The notes under the pieces are model-generated. The model worked only from the letters and a program-made list of their open reading frames with translations, did no database searches and was not told where the DNA came from. A DNA stretch of 64,000 nt from TMP-86 sp046347195 (GTDB taxonomy: Bacteria; Pseudomonadota; Gammaproteobacteria; Steroidobacterales; Steroidobacteraceae). Position 1 is the stretch's first letter. Every line of letters begins with the position of its first letter. The stretch spans positions 1-64,000 of the forward strand of contig JAXMGQ010000011.1 in NCBI GenBank assembly GCA_046347195.1, in the 5' to 3' direction. Shown here piece by piece: positions 16,356 through 24,346 of this stretch. The position numbers and the translations under genes are program-made.

Positions 16356-17420
16356 ATGAACACACCCACCGCCTTCATCCGCAATTGCTGGTACGTCGCG
16401 GCGTGGACGCACGAGGTCGGCGCGGGCACCTTGCTGGGCCGCACCATCACGGGCGTTCCCATCCTGCTGTGGCGCGATGATGCCGGGCGCGTCATCGCCT
16501 TCGAGGATCGCTGCTGCCATCGGGGCGCGCCGCTGTCCCTGGGACGCCGCGAAGCCACCGGCGTTCGTTGCATGTACCACGGCATGCTGTTCGATCCGGA
16601 CGGCCGCTGCATCGAGATCCCCTCGCAGGACTTCATCCCGCCGCAAGCGCGGGTGCGCACCTTCCCGCTCGTCGAGCGACACCGCTGGATCTGGGTGTGG
16701 ATGGGCGACCCCGAGCGAGCCGATGCCTCGCTGGTTCCGGACACGCATGTGCTCGATGACCCGGGCTGGCGCGGCACGCCGGGCTACCTGCACTACCCGA
16801 CCAGCTACCTGCTGATCGCCGACAACCTCCTGGATTTTTCGCACCTCGCCTACGTGCACGAGAAGACGCTCGGGGGTTCGGCGAAGTATGCGCAGGTTCG
16901 CCCGAAGGTCACGCCGACGCCCCGCGGCATCCGCGTGGAGCGCTGGCTGCTGGACGATGAGCCCGCGCCCTTCCTGAAAGGGCTCAAGAGCTGGTCCGGC
17001 CGTGTCGACCGGTGGAACCTCTACGACTTCGTGCTGCCAGGCGTGCTGCTGATGGACTCGGGCAGCGCACCCGCCGGCACCGGTGCCCCGGAAGGCCGTC
17101 GCATGGATGCCGCCGAGTTCTTCGGCTGCCAGGCGATCACGCCGGAGACTGCGAGCAGTTCACATTATTTCTTCCAGCAGTCGCACAGCTTCGCGCTGGA
17201 TGACCCGACGGTGACCGAAGGCCTGCGCGATGCCGTGCTGGCCGGCTTCCAGGAAGATTACGACATGATCTGCGCGCAGCAGCGCGTGCTCGACCTGGAT
17301 CCGGACTTTCCCATGCTGGGCCTTCGCATGGACACTGCCCTGGGCCATTTCCGGCGGTTGGTGGACAGGACCCTGGCCGCGGAACAGGCCGCCCTTGCGA
17401 CGGCCTCCACCGCTGCCTGA
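16356..17420 (+). CDS. Rieske non-haem iron oxygenase, vanillate demethylase VanA-like
   Basis: This 354-residue oxygenase alpha subunit has Rieske [2Fe-2S] ligands C53, H55, C72 and H75 (CCHRGAPLSLG then CMYHGMLFD), and a C-terminal mononuclear iron domain with H163 and H168 in DFSHLAYVH, preceded by the bridging region DNLLD. Length and pattern match the group of vanillate O-demethylases, toluene-sulfonate monooxygenases and related enzymes. These hydroxylate or demethylate aromatic acids using electrons from a VanB-type reductase. No reductase or ferredoxin is encoded nearby, so an unlinked partner must serve. The start has a good SD (AGGGGG). It heads a plus-strand run with an aldehyde dehydrogenase and a second Rieske protein. 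Confidence 0.9.
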   Translation: MNTPTAFIRNCWYVAAWTHEVGAGTLLGRTITGVPILLWRDDAGRVIAFEDRCCHRGAPLSLGRREATGVRCMYHGMLFDPDGRCIEIPSQDFIPPQARVRTFPLVERHRWIWVWMGDPERADASLVPDTHVLDDPGWRGTPGYLHYPTSYLLIADNLLDFSHLAYVHEKTLGGSAKYAQVRPKVTPTPRGIRVERWLLDDEPAPFLKGLKSWSGRVDRWNLYDFVLPGVLLMDSGSAPAGTGAPEGRRMDAAEFFGCQAITPETASSSHYFFQQSHSFALDDPTVTEGLRDAVLAGFQEDYDMICAQQRVLDLDPDFPMLGLRMDTALGHFRRLVDRTLAAEQAALATASTAA

Positions 17421-17464
17421 CAATCCGCACCCGTCAGTCTCACTTCCAGCCAAAGGAAATGCCC

Positions 17465-18880
17465 ATGGGCCAGTACGCGTTGATCATCGATGGCAAGCGC
17501 ATCGACTCCACCCCCAAGACCTTCAAGGTGCTCAATCCTGCGGATGAGTCCGTCGTCGCGGAAGTTCCCGAGGGCACCGTCGAACTGCTGGACAAGGCCG
17601 TGGCGGCCGCCCGCAAGGCCTTGCCCGGTTGGTCGGCGCAGTCTTCCGAGGCGCGTGCCGCCAAGCTCATGGAGATCGCTGACCTGCTCGAGAAGAACCA
17701 GGCGGAACTCGCGCAGCTCATCACCAAGGAACAGGGCAAGCCGCTGGGCGGCCTGGGCTCGAACTTCGAGGTCGGCGGCGCGGCGGCGTGGACCCGCGTC
17801 ACCGCCAGCCTCAACCTGCCCGAGGAGACCATCCAGGACGACAAGCAGGGCAAGATCCTGCTGCGCCGCAAGCCCGTGGGCGTGGTCGGCTCCATCACCC
17901 CGTGGAACTGGCCGATGATCATCGCCGTGTGGCACATCATGCCGGCCATCCGCATCGGCTGCACCGTGGTGATCAAGCCCTCGCCCTACACCCCGCTCTC
18001 CACGCTGCGCATGGTAGAGCTGATGAACACCGTGCTGCCGCCGGGCGTCATCAACGTCGTCACCGGTGATGCCGAAGTCGGCAATCGCATGTCCGTGCAC
18101 CCCGGCATCGACAAGATCGTGTTCACGGGATCAGTCAACACCGGCAAGAAGGTCATGGGCGGGGCTGCCAACACGCTCAAGCGCCTGACGCTGGAACTGG
18201 GCGGGAATGATGCCGGCATCGTCCTGCCGGGCACGAACATCGATCCGCTGCTGGAGAAGCTGTTCTGGGGCTGCTTCATCAACGCGGGCCAGACCTGCGC
18301 CGCGCTCAAGCGCCTGTTCGTGCACTCCTCGCAATACGAAGAGGTGGTGAAGAAGCTGGCGGACTACGCCTCGAAGATCCCCATGGGCAACGGCATGGAC
18401 GAGAAGAGCGCGCTGGGACCCTTGAGCAACAAGATGCAGTTCGACAAGGTGTCCGCCATGGTGGATGAGGCCCGCGCGCGCGGCGCCCGCATCGTCCTCG
18501 GCGGCGTGAAGCCCAAGGGCCCGGGATTCTTCTATCCGCTGACCGTCATCGCCGATGCCACCGACGACATGCGCGTGGTGAAGGAAGAGCAGTTCGGCAC
18601 GGTGGTCCCGGTCCTCAAGTACGAGACGGTGGACGAAGCCATCACGCGCGCCAATGCGCTCGAAGTCGGCCTCGGCGGTTCGGTGTGGGGGAATGATCCG
18701 GCGGAAGCGGCCAAGATCGCCGCGCGCCTGGAGTGCGGCACGGCCTGGGTGAACCAGCACGCGGGGCTGCACCCGATGGCGCCGTTCGGCGGCGTGAAGT
18801 GCTCGGGTATCGGCGTCGAGTTCAATGTCGATGGGCTGAAGGAATACACGACGGTTCAGGTGCTCAACATCGCCGTCTGA
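17465..18880 (+). CDS. NAD(P)-dependent aldehyde dehydrogenase
   Basis: This 471-residue enzyme has catalytic Cys278 in NAGQTCAALKRLFV, the catalytic glutamate in LELGGNDAGIVLPG, the cofactor-binding GSITPWNWP and the C-terminal GVKCSGIGVEF. I chose ATG 17465, which sits 7 bases after GGA; the ATG at 17459 is too close to it. The group includes enzymes acting on aromatic and aliphatic semialdehydes. The position directly after the VanA-like oxygenase suggests oxidation of an aldehyde released from an aromatic substrate. The operon ends here with two strong hairpins, so the following genes have their own promoter. Confidence 0.92.
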   Translation: MGQYALIIDGKRIDSTPKTFKVLNPADESVVAEVPEGTVELLDKAVAAARKALPGWSAQSSEARAAKLMEIADLLEKNQAELAQLITKEQGKPLGGLGSNFEVGGAAAWTRVTASLNLPEETIQDDKQGKILLRRKPVGVVGSITPWNWPMIIAVWHIMPAIRIGCTVVIKPSPYTPLSTLRMVELMNTVLPPGVINVVTGDAEVGNRMSVHPGIDKIVFTGSVNTGKKVMGGAANTLKRLTLELGGNDAGIVLPGTNIDPLLEKLFWGCFINAGQTCAALKRLFVHSSQYEEVVKKLADYASKIPMGNGMDEKSALGPLSNKMQFDKVSAMVDEARARGARIVLGGVKPKGPGFFYPLTVIADATDDMRVVKEEQFGTVVPVLKYETVDEAITRANALEVGLGGSVWGNDPAEAAKIAARLECGTAWVNQHAGLHPMAPFGGVKCSGIGVEFNVDGLKEYTTVQVLNIAV

Positions 18881-18893
18881 TCCCATCGCAATG

Positions 18894-18919
18894 GTCCGGG
18901 CCCGCATCAGGGCCCGGAC
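18894..18919 (+). terminator. GC-rich hairpin after the aldehyde dehydrogenase
   Basis: GTCCGGGCCC-GCATCA-GGGCCCGGAC is a perfect 10-base-pair stem with a 6-base loop, 13 bases after the stop codon. It is not followed by a T run, so alone it may be a pause or RNA-stability structure. A second hairpin with a T run follows 22 bases later. Confidence 0.5.
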
Positions 18920-18940
18920 GTGATGATTTGACCTTCCCGG

Positions 18941-18977
18941 CGGACGGGGCCATCGACAGCGCCCCGTCCGTCCTTTT
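18941..18977 (+). terminator. Rho-independent terminator
   Basis: CGGACGGGGC and GCCCCGTCCG form a perfect 10-base-pair stem around a 10-base loop, followed by TCCTTTT. This is a standard intrinsic terminator and closes the oxygenase/aldehyde dehydrogenase transcript. Confidence 0.75.
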
Positions 18978-19094
18978 GCCAGCGCTTCCTGCGCCGCAAG
19001 AAACAATCAGGATTGAATGTTTTTTATCCCGGCCGGCGTATACTCGGACGGAAGCCCCGCGGCGCATCGCACCGCCCTCACCCGGAAGGACATC

Positions 19095-19670
19095 ATGGCC
19101 GAGACATTGATGAACCGAATCCCGCGCGCGCAGTTACCTTCGGAGCTCGCTCCCGCCTGGGACGCGCTGAACCGGCTGACCGGCGAGCCCACCTTCGTGG
19201 AAGTGTTCGCGCAGAACCCGGCGATGCTGGGATTCGTGATGAGCGATTTCTACGCCAAGGTGTTCTTCGGCGGAAAGGTCGACAACCGCTACAAGCAGCT
19301 CTCCAGGCTCCGTCTGTCCATGGCGCATGGCTGCCGCACGTGCAACAAGCAGAACGTGCCCGGCGCGCTCGAGGCCGGTATCACCGCCGGGCAGATCGCG
19401 GCGATCGGCGACTACGAGAACGGGCCGTTCAGCGAGGCTGAGAAGGCGGTTCTCGCCTATGCCGACCAGGTCGCGCTCACCAACATGCAGGGTGAACTGT
19501 CCCCCGATCTGTATCGCCGGCTGCGCGCCTCCTTCAGCGACGCCGACCTGTGCGAGCTCGGCGTGGTGATGGCGGTGATCTCGGGCATGGCCAAGCTGTC
19601 CTTCGTGCTCGGCCTGGTCGAGCGCGAACCCTACTGTCCCTTCGGCAGCGGCGCGACGCCCACACACTGA
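19095..19670 (+). CDS. AhpD-like / carboxymuconolactone decarboxylase family protein
   Basis: This 191-residue all-helical protein has the CxxC of AhpD-type members in HGCRTCNKQN (about residues 78-87), followed by PGALEAGITAGQIAAI. I chose ATG 19095 after GGAAGGACATC; an upstream ATG at 19017 is open but precedes the likely promoter. The family ranges from gamma-carboxymuconolactone decarboxylases to AhpD-type disulfide peroxidases. The CRTC pair favours a redox role. It sits 27 bases before a Rieske oxygenase gene, so it may protect that enzyme from peroxide or act on its product. Confidence 0.82.
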   Translation: MAETLMNRIPRAQLPSELAPAWDALNRLTGEPTFVEVFAQNPAMLGFVMSDFYAKVFFGGKVDNRYKQLSRLRLSMAHGCRTCNKQNVPGALEAGITAGQIAAIGDYENGPFSEAEKAVLAYADQVALTNMQGELSPDLYRRLRASFSDADLCELGVVMAVISGMAKLSFVLGLVEREPYCPFGSGATPTH

Positions 19671-19697
19671 TTCAAGGATCCATCGGAGCATTCGAAC

Positions 19698-21065
19698 ATG
19701 GCAACCGTATTCCTGCACGACAAGCCGTTCGTCCTCAACCCCAACGCCGAGCCGACATCCCTGGAAGCCAAGCGGCCGCCGATGGACAACGGCCTCGACG
19801 TGCCATCACCCGACCGCTACTACAGCCGTGAATTCATGGCGCTGGAATGGCGTTCGCTGTGGCCGCGCGTGTGGCTGCTGGCGGGGGCCACCTCGGACAT
19901 CCGCGAGGAAGGCGACTACACCGTGTTCGACATCGGGCACGAGTCCGTGGTGCTCGTGCGGCAGAAGGACGGGTCGATCCGCGCGTTCCACAACGTATGC
20001 CCGCATCGCGGCAACAAGATCGCGCTGAACGAGTCCGGCAGCGTCGAACGATTCACCTGCGCATTCCACGGCTGGCGCTTCTGCACCGACGGCAAGCTCG
20101 ACCACATCACCGATGAGGAATGCTTCCATCCTGCGCTGCTCAATCCCCGGCCACGACTCTCCGAGGTTCGCTGCGACCAGATCGGCGGGCTGATCTTCGT
20201 CAATCTCGATGGCAAGGCCCCGCCGCTGCGCGAATGGATCGGCCTGCCGCGCGGCTACATCGAGAACTACGAGATCGACAAGATGAGCGTGGTTCGCCAC
20301 GTGCGCACGGAATGGCACGGCAACTGGAAGGTCGGGATCGACGCGTTCTACGAGACCTACCACCTGCCGCACATTCATCCGCAGACGCAAGGAGTGATGG
20401 AGGACTTCTCCCAGTACGACCTGTATCCGAACGGATTCAGCCGGATGATCGTGCCGATCTGCCGCAAGTCCCACCGCGTCGACGACCAGGAAACGGTTGC
20501 AGCCGACCTGCAGTACATGATGCGCGAGGCCGGCATGAACCCGGCCGAGTACAGGGGCAGCGCCCGCGATGTGCGCACCGCGGTGCAGATGGCGAAGCGC
20601 GAACGCGCGCGCCGCCTCGGTCTCACGCACTACGAGAAGTTCACGGACGGCCAGCTCACCGACAGCTGGGCGACGGGATTCTTCCCCAACGTGCAGATCG
20701 GCATGCACCCGGAAGGTGTGTTCATCATGCGCTTCCTGCCCCACCCCACCGACCCCGAGCGGTTCTTCTACGACAATCTCACGATGTACCGCTTCGTCGA
20801 TGATCCGGACTATTTCGTTCCTGGCTGGATGGGACTGCCCAAGGACACCGACGTCACCGGCTCGAACCGTCCGGCGGTGGAGCAGTACAGCGCCGACCAG
20901 CGCGCCGATCTCGGACCGGTGCTCAACCAGGACGTGGAACTCGTGGCGGCCGTGCAGCGCGGCAGCAAGTCGCGCGGCTTCCGCGGGCCGATCTGGGGCG
21001 AGCAGGAATCGCGCGTCCGGCACTTCCACCGCGAGCTGGACAAGGTACTCGGCATCAAGCCCTGA
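19698..21065 (+). CDS. Rieske ring-hydroxylating dioxygenase, large (alpha) subunit
   Basis: This 455-residue alpha subunit has Rieske ligands C101, H103, C121 and H124 (CPHRGNKIAL and CAFHGWRF), bridging D215, and mononuclear iron ligands H222 and H227 in YHLPHIHPQT. Its length and NWKVGIDAFYETYH match the large group of aromatic ring-hydroxylating dioxygenases and sterol/choline-type oxygenases. No beta subunit, ferredoxin or reductase is next to it, so it is either a homo-oligomer or uses partners elsewhere. It is preceded by the AhpD-like gene and followed by the inverted-repeat element. The substrate is unknown. It is distinct from, and longer than, the VanA-like enzyme at 16356. Confidence 0.9.
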   Translation: MATVFLHDKPFVLNPNAEPTSLEAKRPPMDNGLDVPSPDRYYSREFMALEWRSLWPRVWLLAGATSDIREEGDYTVFDIGHESVVLVRQKDGSIRAFHNVCPHRGNKIALNESGSVERFTCAFHGWRFCTDGKLDHITDEECFHPALLNPRPRLSEVRCDQIGGLIFVNLDGKAPPLREWIGLPRGYIENYEIDKMSVVRHVRTEWHGNWKVGIDAFYETYHLPHIHPQTQGVMEDFSQYDLYPNGFSRMIVPICRKSHRVDDQETVAADLQYMMREAGMNPAEYRGSARDVRTAVQMAKRERARRLGLTHYEKFTDGQLTDSWATGFFPNVQIGMHPEGVFIMRFLPHPTDPERFFYDNLTMYRFVDDPDYFVPGWMGLPKDTDVTGSNRPAVEQYSADQRADLGPVLNQDVELVAAVQRGSKSRGFRGPIWGEQESRVRHFHRELDKVLGIKP

Positions 21066-21126
21066 TCAGGACCCACGCGCCTCGAGCTGACGTACGAGGA
21101 TCACCCTGCCGACGTCTGTTCCGGGG

Positions 21127-21322
21127 CGGGGGACAAACATTGGCGCGCAGGACGGGGCTGGCAACCGAGTGGCACAAGCCGCGGGCTCGCGCAAAGCGAA
21201 CCCTGGATCGAAGCAATGGCCGCCAGACATTCCCCGCCCAACAGCACGGCAGGAAGCGGCGGCCCTGCCTTCACACGGTCACCGGTGGAGGCCCCGTCCT
21301 GCGCGCCAATGTTTGTCCCCCG
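21127..21322. mobile_element. MITE-like element with 32-bp perfect terminal inverted repeats
   Basis: The stretch 21127-21158 is repeated exactly in reverse complement at 21291-21322 (it begins CGGGGGACAAACATTGG), enclosing 132 bases with no convincing gene. The total is 196 bases. Perfect long ends around a short non-coding core are the hallmark of miniature elements moved in trans by a transposase. No transposase is present and I see no clear target-site duplication (left flank CCGGGG, right flank ACGCGG). It lies between the convergent Rieske and ACT-like genes, where an insertion would do no harm. A very long hairpin in the shared 3' region is the alternative. Confidence 0.6.
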
Positions 21323-21346
21323 ACGCGGCCACCACGCCGAAAGGTC

Positions 21347-21661
21347 TCATCCCCCTTCCGTCATCTCCACAGACGCCACGCAGGTCAACTGAAGCAGTTT
21401 CCTTCGAATCGACTCTGCGGTGGCCGTCGAGATGCCATCGAGCATGATCTCGATGGCCACGAACTGATCCTCGCGGGCCAGGCTCACGCGCCACGGCGTG
21501 ACATTGGCGAGATTGCACAACCCGGCCACACGCGCGAGCACATCCGGCTCCACCTCGGCACGGATGGCATAGGTGAACACCGTGCCGATGACGCTGCCGG
21601 TCGCCGGCGCCGTGTCACCCGCATAGACATCGGCCACGGCGGTGATGCGGGTATCATTCAT
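21347..21661 (-). CDS. Small ACT-like domain protein
   Basis: This 104-residue protein starts at ATG 21661. Residues about 28-100 show the beta-alpha-beta pattern of an ACT domain: FTYAIRAEVEPDVLARV, then a strand with FVAIEIML and a closing helix-strand ESIRRKLLQLTCVASVEM. This resembles the single-ACT small subunits of the IlvM type. It could be a regulatory subunit or amino-acid sensor. The frame stays open far upstream on this strand, but that part is antisense to the glycerate kinase and is not coding. The ATG is 77 bases from that gene's start, so the two are divergent. Confidence 0.55.
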   Translation of the reverse strand: MNDTRITAVADVYAGDTAPATGSVIGTVFTYAIRAEVEPDVLARVAGLCNLANVTPWRVSLAREDQFVAIEIMLDGISTATAESIRRKLLQLTCVASVEMTEGG

Positions 21662-21737
21662 TCGAGGGCGCCTGTGGGTGCATGGTGCCGCCATTCTAGA
21701 CGCGCCGCTGCGCGCTGTCGCCGGACGGGAACATCGC

Positions 21738-23009
21738 ATGGATCCACGCGCCTTGCTGATGCAGGCTTTCGAATGCGCGATCGCCGCCGCGGACCCCGCG
21801 CGCATCCTGGCGCCGGCGACCCTGGACCTGCGCGGATCGCGCGTGCGCGTGCTGGGTGCGGGCAAGGCTGCGGCCTCGATGGCGGCCGCCGTGGAAGCGG
21901 CGTGGGATGACCTCACGCTGCTCGAGGGAGTCGTCGTCACCCGCGATGGGCATGCGCTGCCGACGGCGCGCATCACGGTGCTCACGGCCGCACACCCGGT
22001 GCCCGATGAGCGCTGCGTGGCGGCGGCGGACTGGCTCCTCGATCTCGCGCGCGGCTGCCCCGCCGGCACGCTGATGCTCGGCCTGTGGTCGGGCGGCGGC
22101 TCGAGCCTGCTGAGCCGTCCCGTCGAGGGGGTGTCGCTCGCGCAGTACCAGGATCTCACCCGGGCGCTGCTGAGAGGCGGTGTGCCCATCGGTGAGTTCA
22201 ACACCTTGCGCCGGCACCTGTCGGCCTCGCAGGGCGGGCGCCTCGCGCTCGCCTCCCCTGTCGCCATCCGCAATCTCATCCTCTCCGACGTGCCGGGCGA
22301 TGATCCCAGCGCCATCGCCTCGGGACCTTGCTGCCCCGATCCCACGAGCTTTGCCGACTGCCTGGACATCCTGGCGCGCTGGCGCATCGAGGCGGCCGAC
22401 AGCATCCGGCAGCACTTGCTGGCGGGCGCGGCAGGTCGCGTGGAGGAAACACCCAAGCCAGGCCATCCCCGCTTCGCAACCGTGGACACGCGCATCATCG
22501 GCAGCGGCGCACGGAGCCTTGCGGCGGCCTCACGGTTGCTTGGCGAGGCTGGCGTCCGGGTCATCGATCTCGGCGATGGCATCACGGGCGAGGCCCGCGA
22601 GGTGGCGCGCTCGCACGCCGCCCGCATCCGCGAACTGGCCCGTGGCCGCGGCCCGCACGAAGCGCCGGTGGCGCTGCTCTCCGGCGGCGAATGCACGGTG
22701 AGCGTCCGCGGCCCGGGCCGCGGCGGCCGTTGCAGCGAATACCTGCTGCAGCTCTGGCTCGAGCTTCGGGAGCTGGCAGGGGTGCACGCCATCGCCTGTG
22801 ACACCGACGGCATCGACGGCACCGAGGACAATGCCGGCGCGTGGTTCGGGCCCGGACTTGCGGATCGAGTGCGTGAGGCTGGCCTCGACGCCGGGGAATG
22901 CCTGCGACGCAACGACGCCCATGGCTTCTTCGCCGCTGCCGGCGCGCTGGTGCATACCGGCCCGACCCGCACCAACGTCAACGACTTCCGCTGCGTGATG
23001 CTCCTCTAA
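21738..23009 (+). CDS. Glycerate 2-kinase (GckA/TtuD, MOFRL family)
   Basis: This 423-residue protein has the N-terminal DUF4147 region (GAGKAAASMAAAVE near residue 38; GLWSGGGSSLL near 120) and the C-terminal MOFRL domain with LLSGGECTV, then CDTDGIDGTEDNAGAW and a final NVNDFRC. These match bacterial glycerate 2-kinases, which form 2-phosphoglycerate from D-glycerate. ATG 21738 gives the normal family length. It is convergent with the DUF819 permease 13 bases downstream. With the PfkB kinase and mannonate dehydratase elsewhere in the window it points to sugar-acid catabolism feeding lower glycolysis. Confidence 0.92.
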   Translation: MDPRALLMQAFECAIAAADPARILAPATLDLRGSRVRVLGAGKAAASMAAAVEAAWDDLTLLEGVVVTRDGHALPTARITVLTAAHPVPDERCVAAADWLLDLARGCPAGTLMLGLWSGGGSSLLSRPVEGVSLAQYQDLTRALLRGGVPIGEFNTLRRHLSASQGGRLALASPVAIRNLILSDVPGDDPSAIASGPCCPDPTSFADCLDILARWRIEAADSIRQHLLAGAAGRVEETPKPGHPRFATVDTRIIGSGARSLAAASRLLGEAGVRVIDLGDGITGEAREVARSHAARIRELARGRGPHEAPVALLSGGECTVSVRGPGRGGRCSEYLLQLWLELRELAGVHAIACDTDGIDGTEDNAGAWFGPGLADRVREAGLDAGECLRRNDAHGFFAAAGALVHTGPTRTNVNDFRCVMLL

Positions 23010-23022
23010 ACCGTCGGGACTT

Positions 23023-24174
23023 TCAGCGCAGGAGCTGGGTCACTGCGATGCCGACGAAGTTGCCGACCACGTGGCAGAGGATGCCGGTCATGACCGCGGG
23101 CGTGACCATCGAATGCCACCCCTTGCCGGCCACCACCGCGACCGTCGCCGCCGGCCCCACCAGCGCTGCGCCACACCCGGTGATGGACTCCGCGAGGTTC
23201 AGCTTCAGCAACCGGCACAGGGTCAAGGTCACCGTGATGGCGATGGCCAGCAGCAGGATGACGTAGAAGAACAGGCTCAACGCGCTGTCGAGGAAGGTGG
23301 TGATGTCGGTGCCGAGGCCGATCATGGCGAAGAACAGGTACATGAACAGCATGCCCAGCTCGAACTCACCGCGGAGCTTGCGCAACTGGCGCGGGAACAG
23401 GTTCGCCATCACCACCGTGAGCGCCGTGACGTACAGGATGTGGTACTGCCTCTGGTCGTGTCCGATGGCAGTACCGACCGCGAAGCCCAGGAGCTTCGCC
23501 AGGGCGCACAGCCCCAGGCTCAGGGCCAGCGCGCCGCTGATGTGCGTGAGCCGGAACTCAGGGATGGCGGTGAGTTCGGCGGCGGCCACCGGGTCGCCCT
23601 GGTCGACCTCGCCCGGCGTCGCGCCGAACAGTCGCTGGATGAAGCGGAACCCCGGCAGCGCCACGAGCGTCATCAGCCCGAGCACGCTCGGGATCATGCT
23701 CGCGCCTGTCGCCACCGACAGGGCCGTGGGAGTCATGCCGACGGCGTTGGCCACCGCCACCAGGCTGATGGTGCCGCCGATGAAGCCGCCCGCGTACACG
23801 CCGGCCTCCTGCGCACCGACATGAAACGGGTGCAGCAGCACGTAGCCGACGAGCGCACCGATCACCACGCCGACGCAGGCCACGGCGAAGCCGATCATCA
23901 CCCGGCCGCTTTCGATGAAGATGCGCTTCAGGTCCGCCTTGATCATCAGCAGCGGGATGGCGGCCGCCACCACGTACTGACCGATGAAGTCGGCCACCGT
24001 GGAACTGAAGGCGGTGACGTGCAGGTTCGACAGCAGGCTCCCGAGCGAGAGCACCACCACGACGCCGGGGAAGACCTTGCCGTAGCGGGATGCATCGGCC
24101 AGGAACCCCAGCCACACCATGATGAGCACCACCGCCATCATCGACAGCACATCGTTCGGCGCGATCACGGTCAT
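23023..24174 (-). CDS. DUF819 family inner-membrane permease
   Basis: This 383-residue integral membrane protein has about 10-12 helices. Typical DUF819 (YjcL-like) features are PLLMIKADLKRIF, the first glycine-rich repeat GGFIGGTISLVAVANAVGM and a C-terminal helix pair with GPAATVAVVAGKGW. ATG 24174 gives the family length; an upstream in-frame extension is Arg/Ala-rich and unlikely to be coding. The family is thought to transport organic anions or small metabolites, but no substrate is established. It is convergent with glycerate kinase and divergent from the PfkB kinase (172-base gap), so a sugar-acid substrate is a reasonable guess. Confidence 0.82.
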   Translation of the reverse strand: MTVIAPNDVLSMMAVVLIMVWLGFLADASRYGKVFPGVVVVLSLGSLLSNLHVTAFSSTVADFIGQYVVAAAIPLLMIKADLKRIFIESGRVMIGFAVACVGVVIGALVGYVLLHPFHVGAQEAGVYAGGFIGGTISLVAVANAVGMTPTALSVATGASMIPSVLGLMTLVALPGFRFIQRLFGATPGEVDQGDPVAAAELTAIPEFRLTHISGALALSLGLCALAKLLGFAVGTAIGHDQRQYHILYVTALTVVMANLFPRQLRKLRGEFELGMLFMYLFFAMIGLGTDITTFLDSALSLFFYVILLLAIAITVTLTLCRLLKLNLAESITGCGAALVGPAATVAVVAGKGWHSMVTPAVMTGILCHVVGNFVGIAVTQLLR

Positions 24175-24346
24175 CCGGCGGCCCCCGTTTGCGGCCAGCC
24201 GTGCGGCGGCTGTCCTGCCCTTGGACGCGATACTAGCGCATCGCGCGCCGCGTATTCGCATGGTGGCTCATGCGGGCATTAGCTGGCCTGATGCGATGCT
24301 GTGAGGCTTGCGCTGCACGTCGTCCCGGGATTAGGTTAGCCGGCGC

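Noticed and set aside
21642..21737. Upstream extension of glycerate kinase to 21642
   Set aside because: The extra residues have no family match and overlap the ACT-like gene's start; ATG 21738 gives the normal length.
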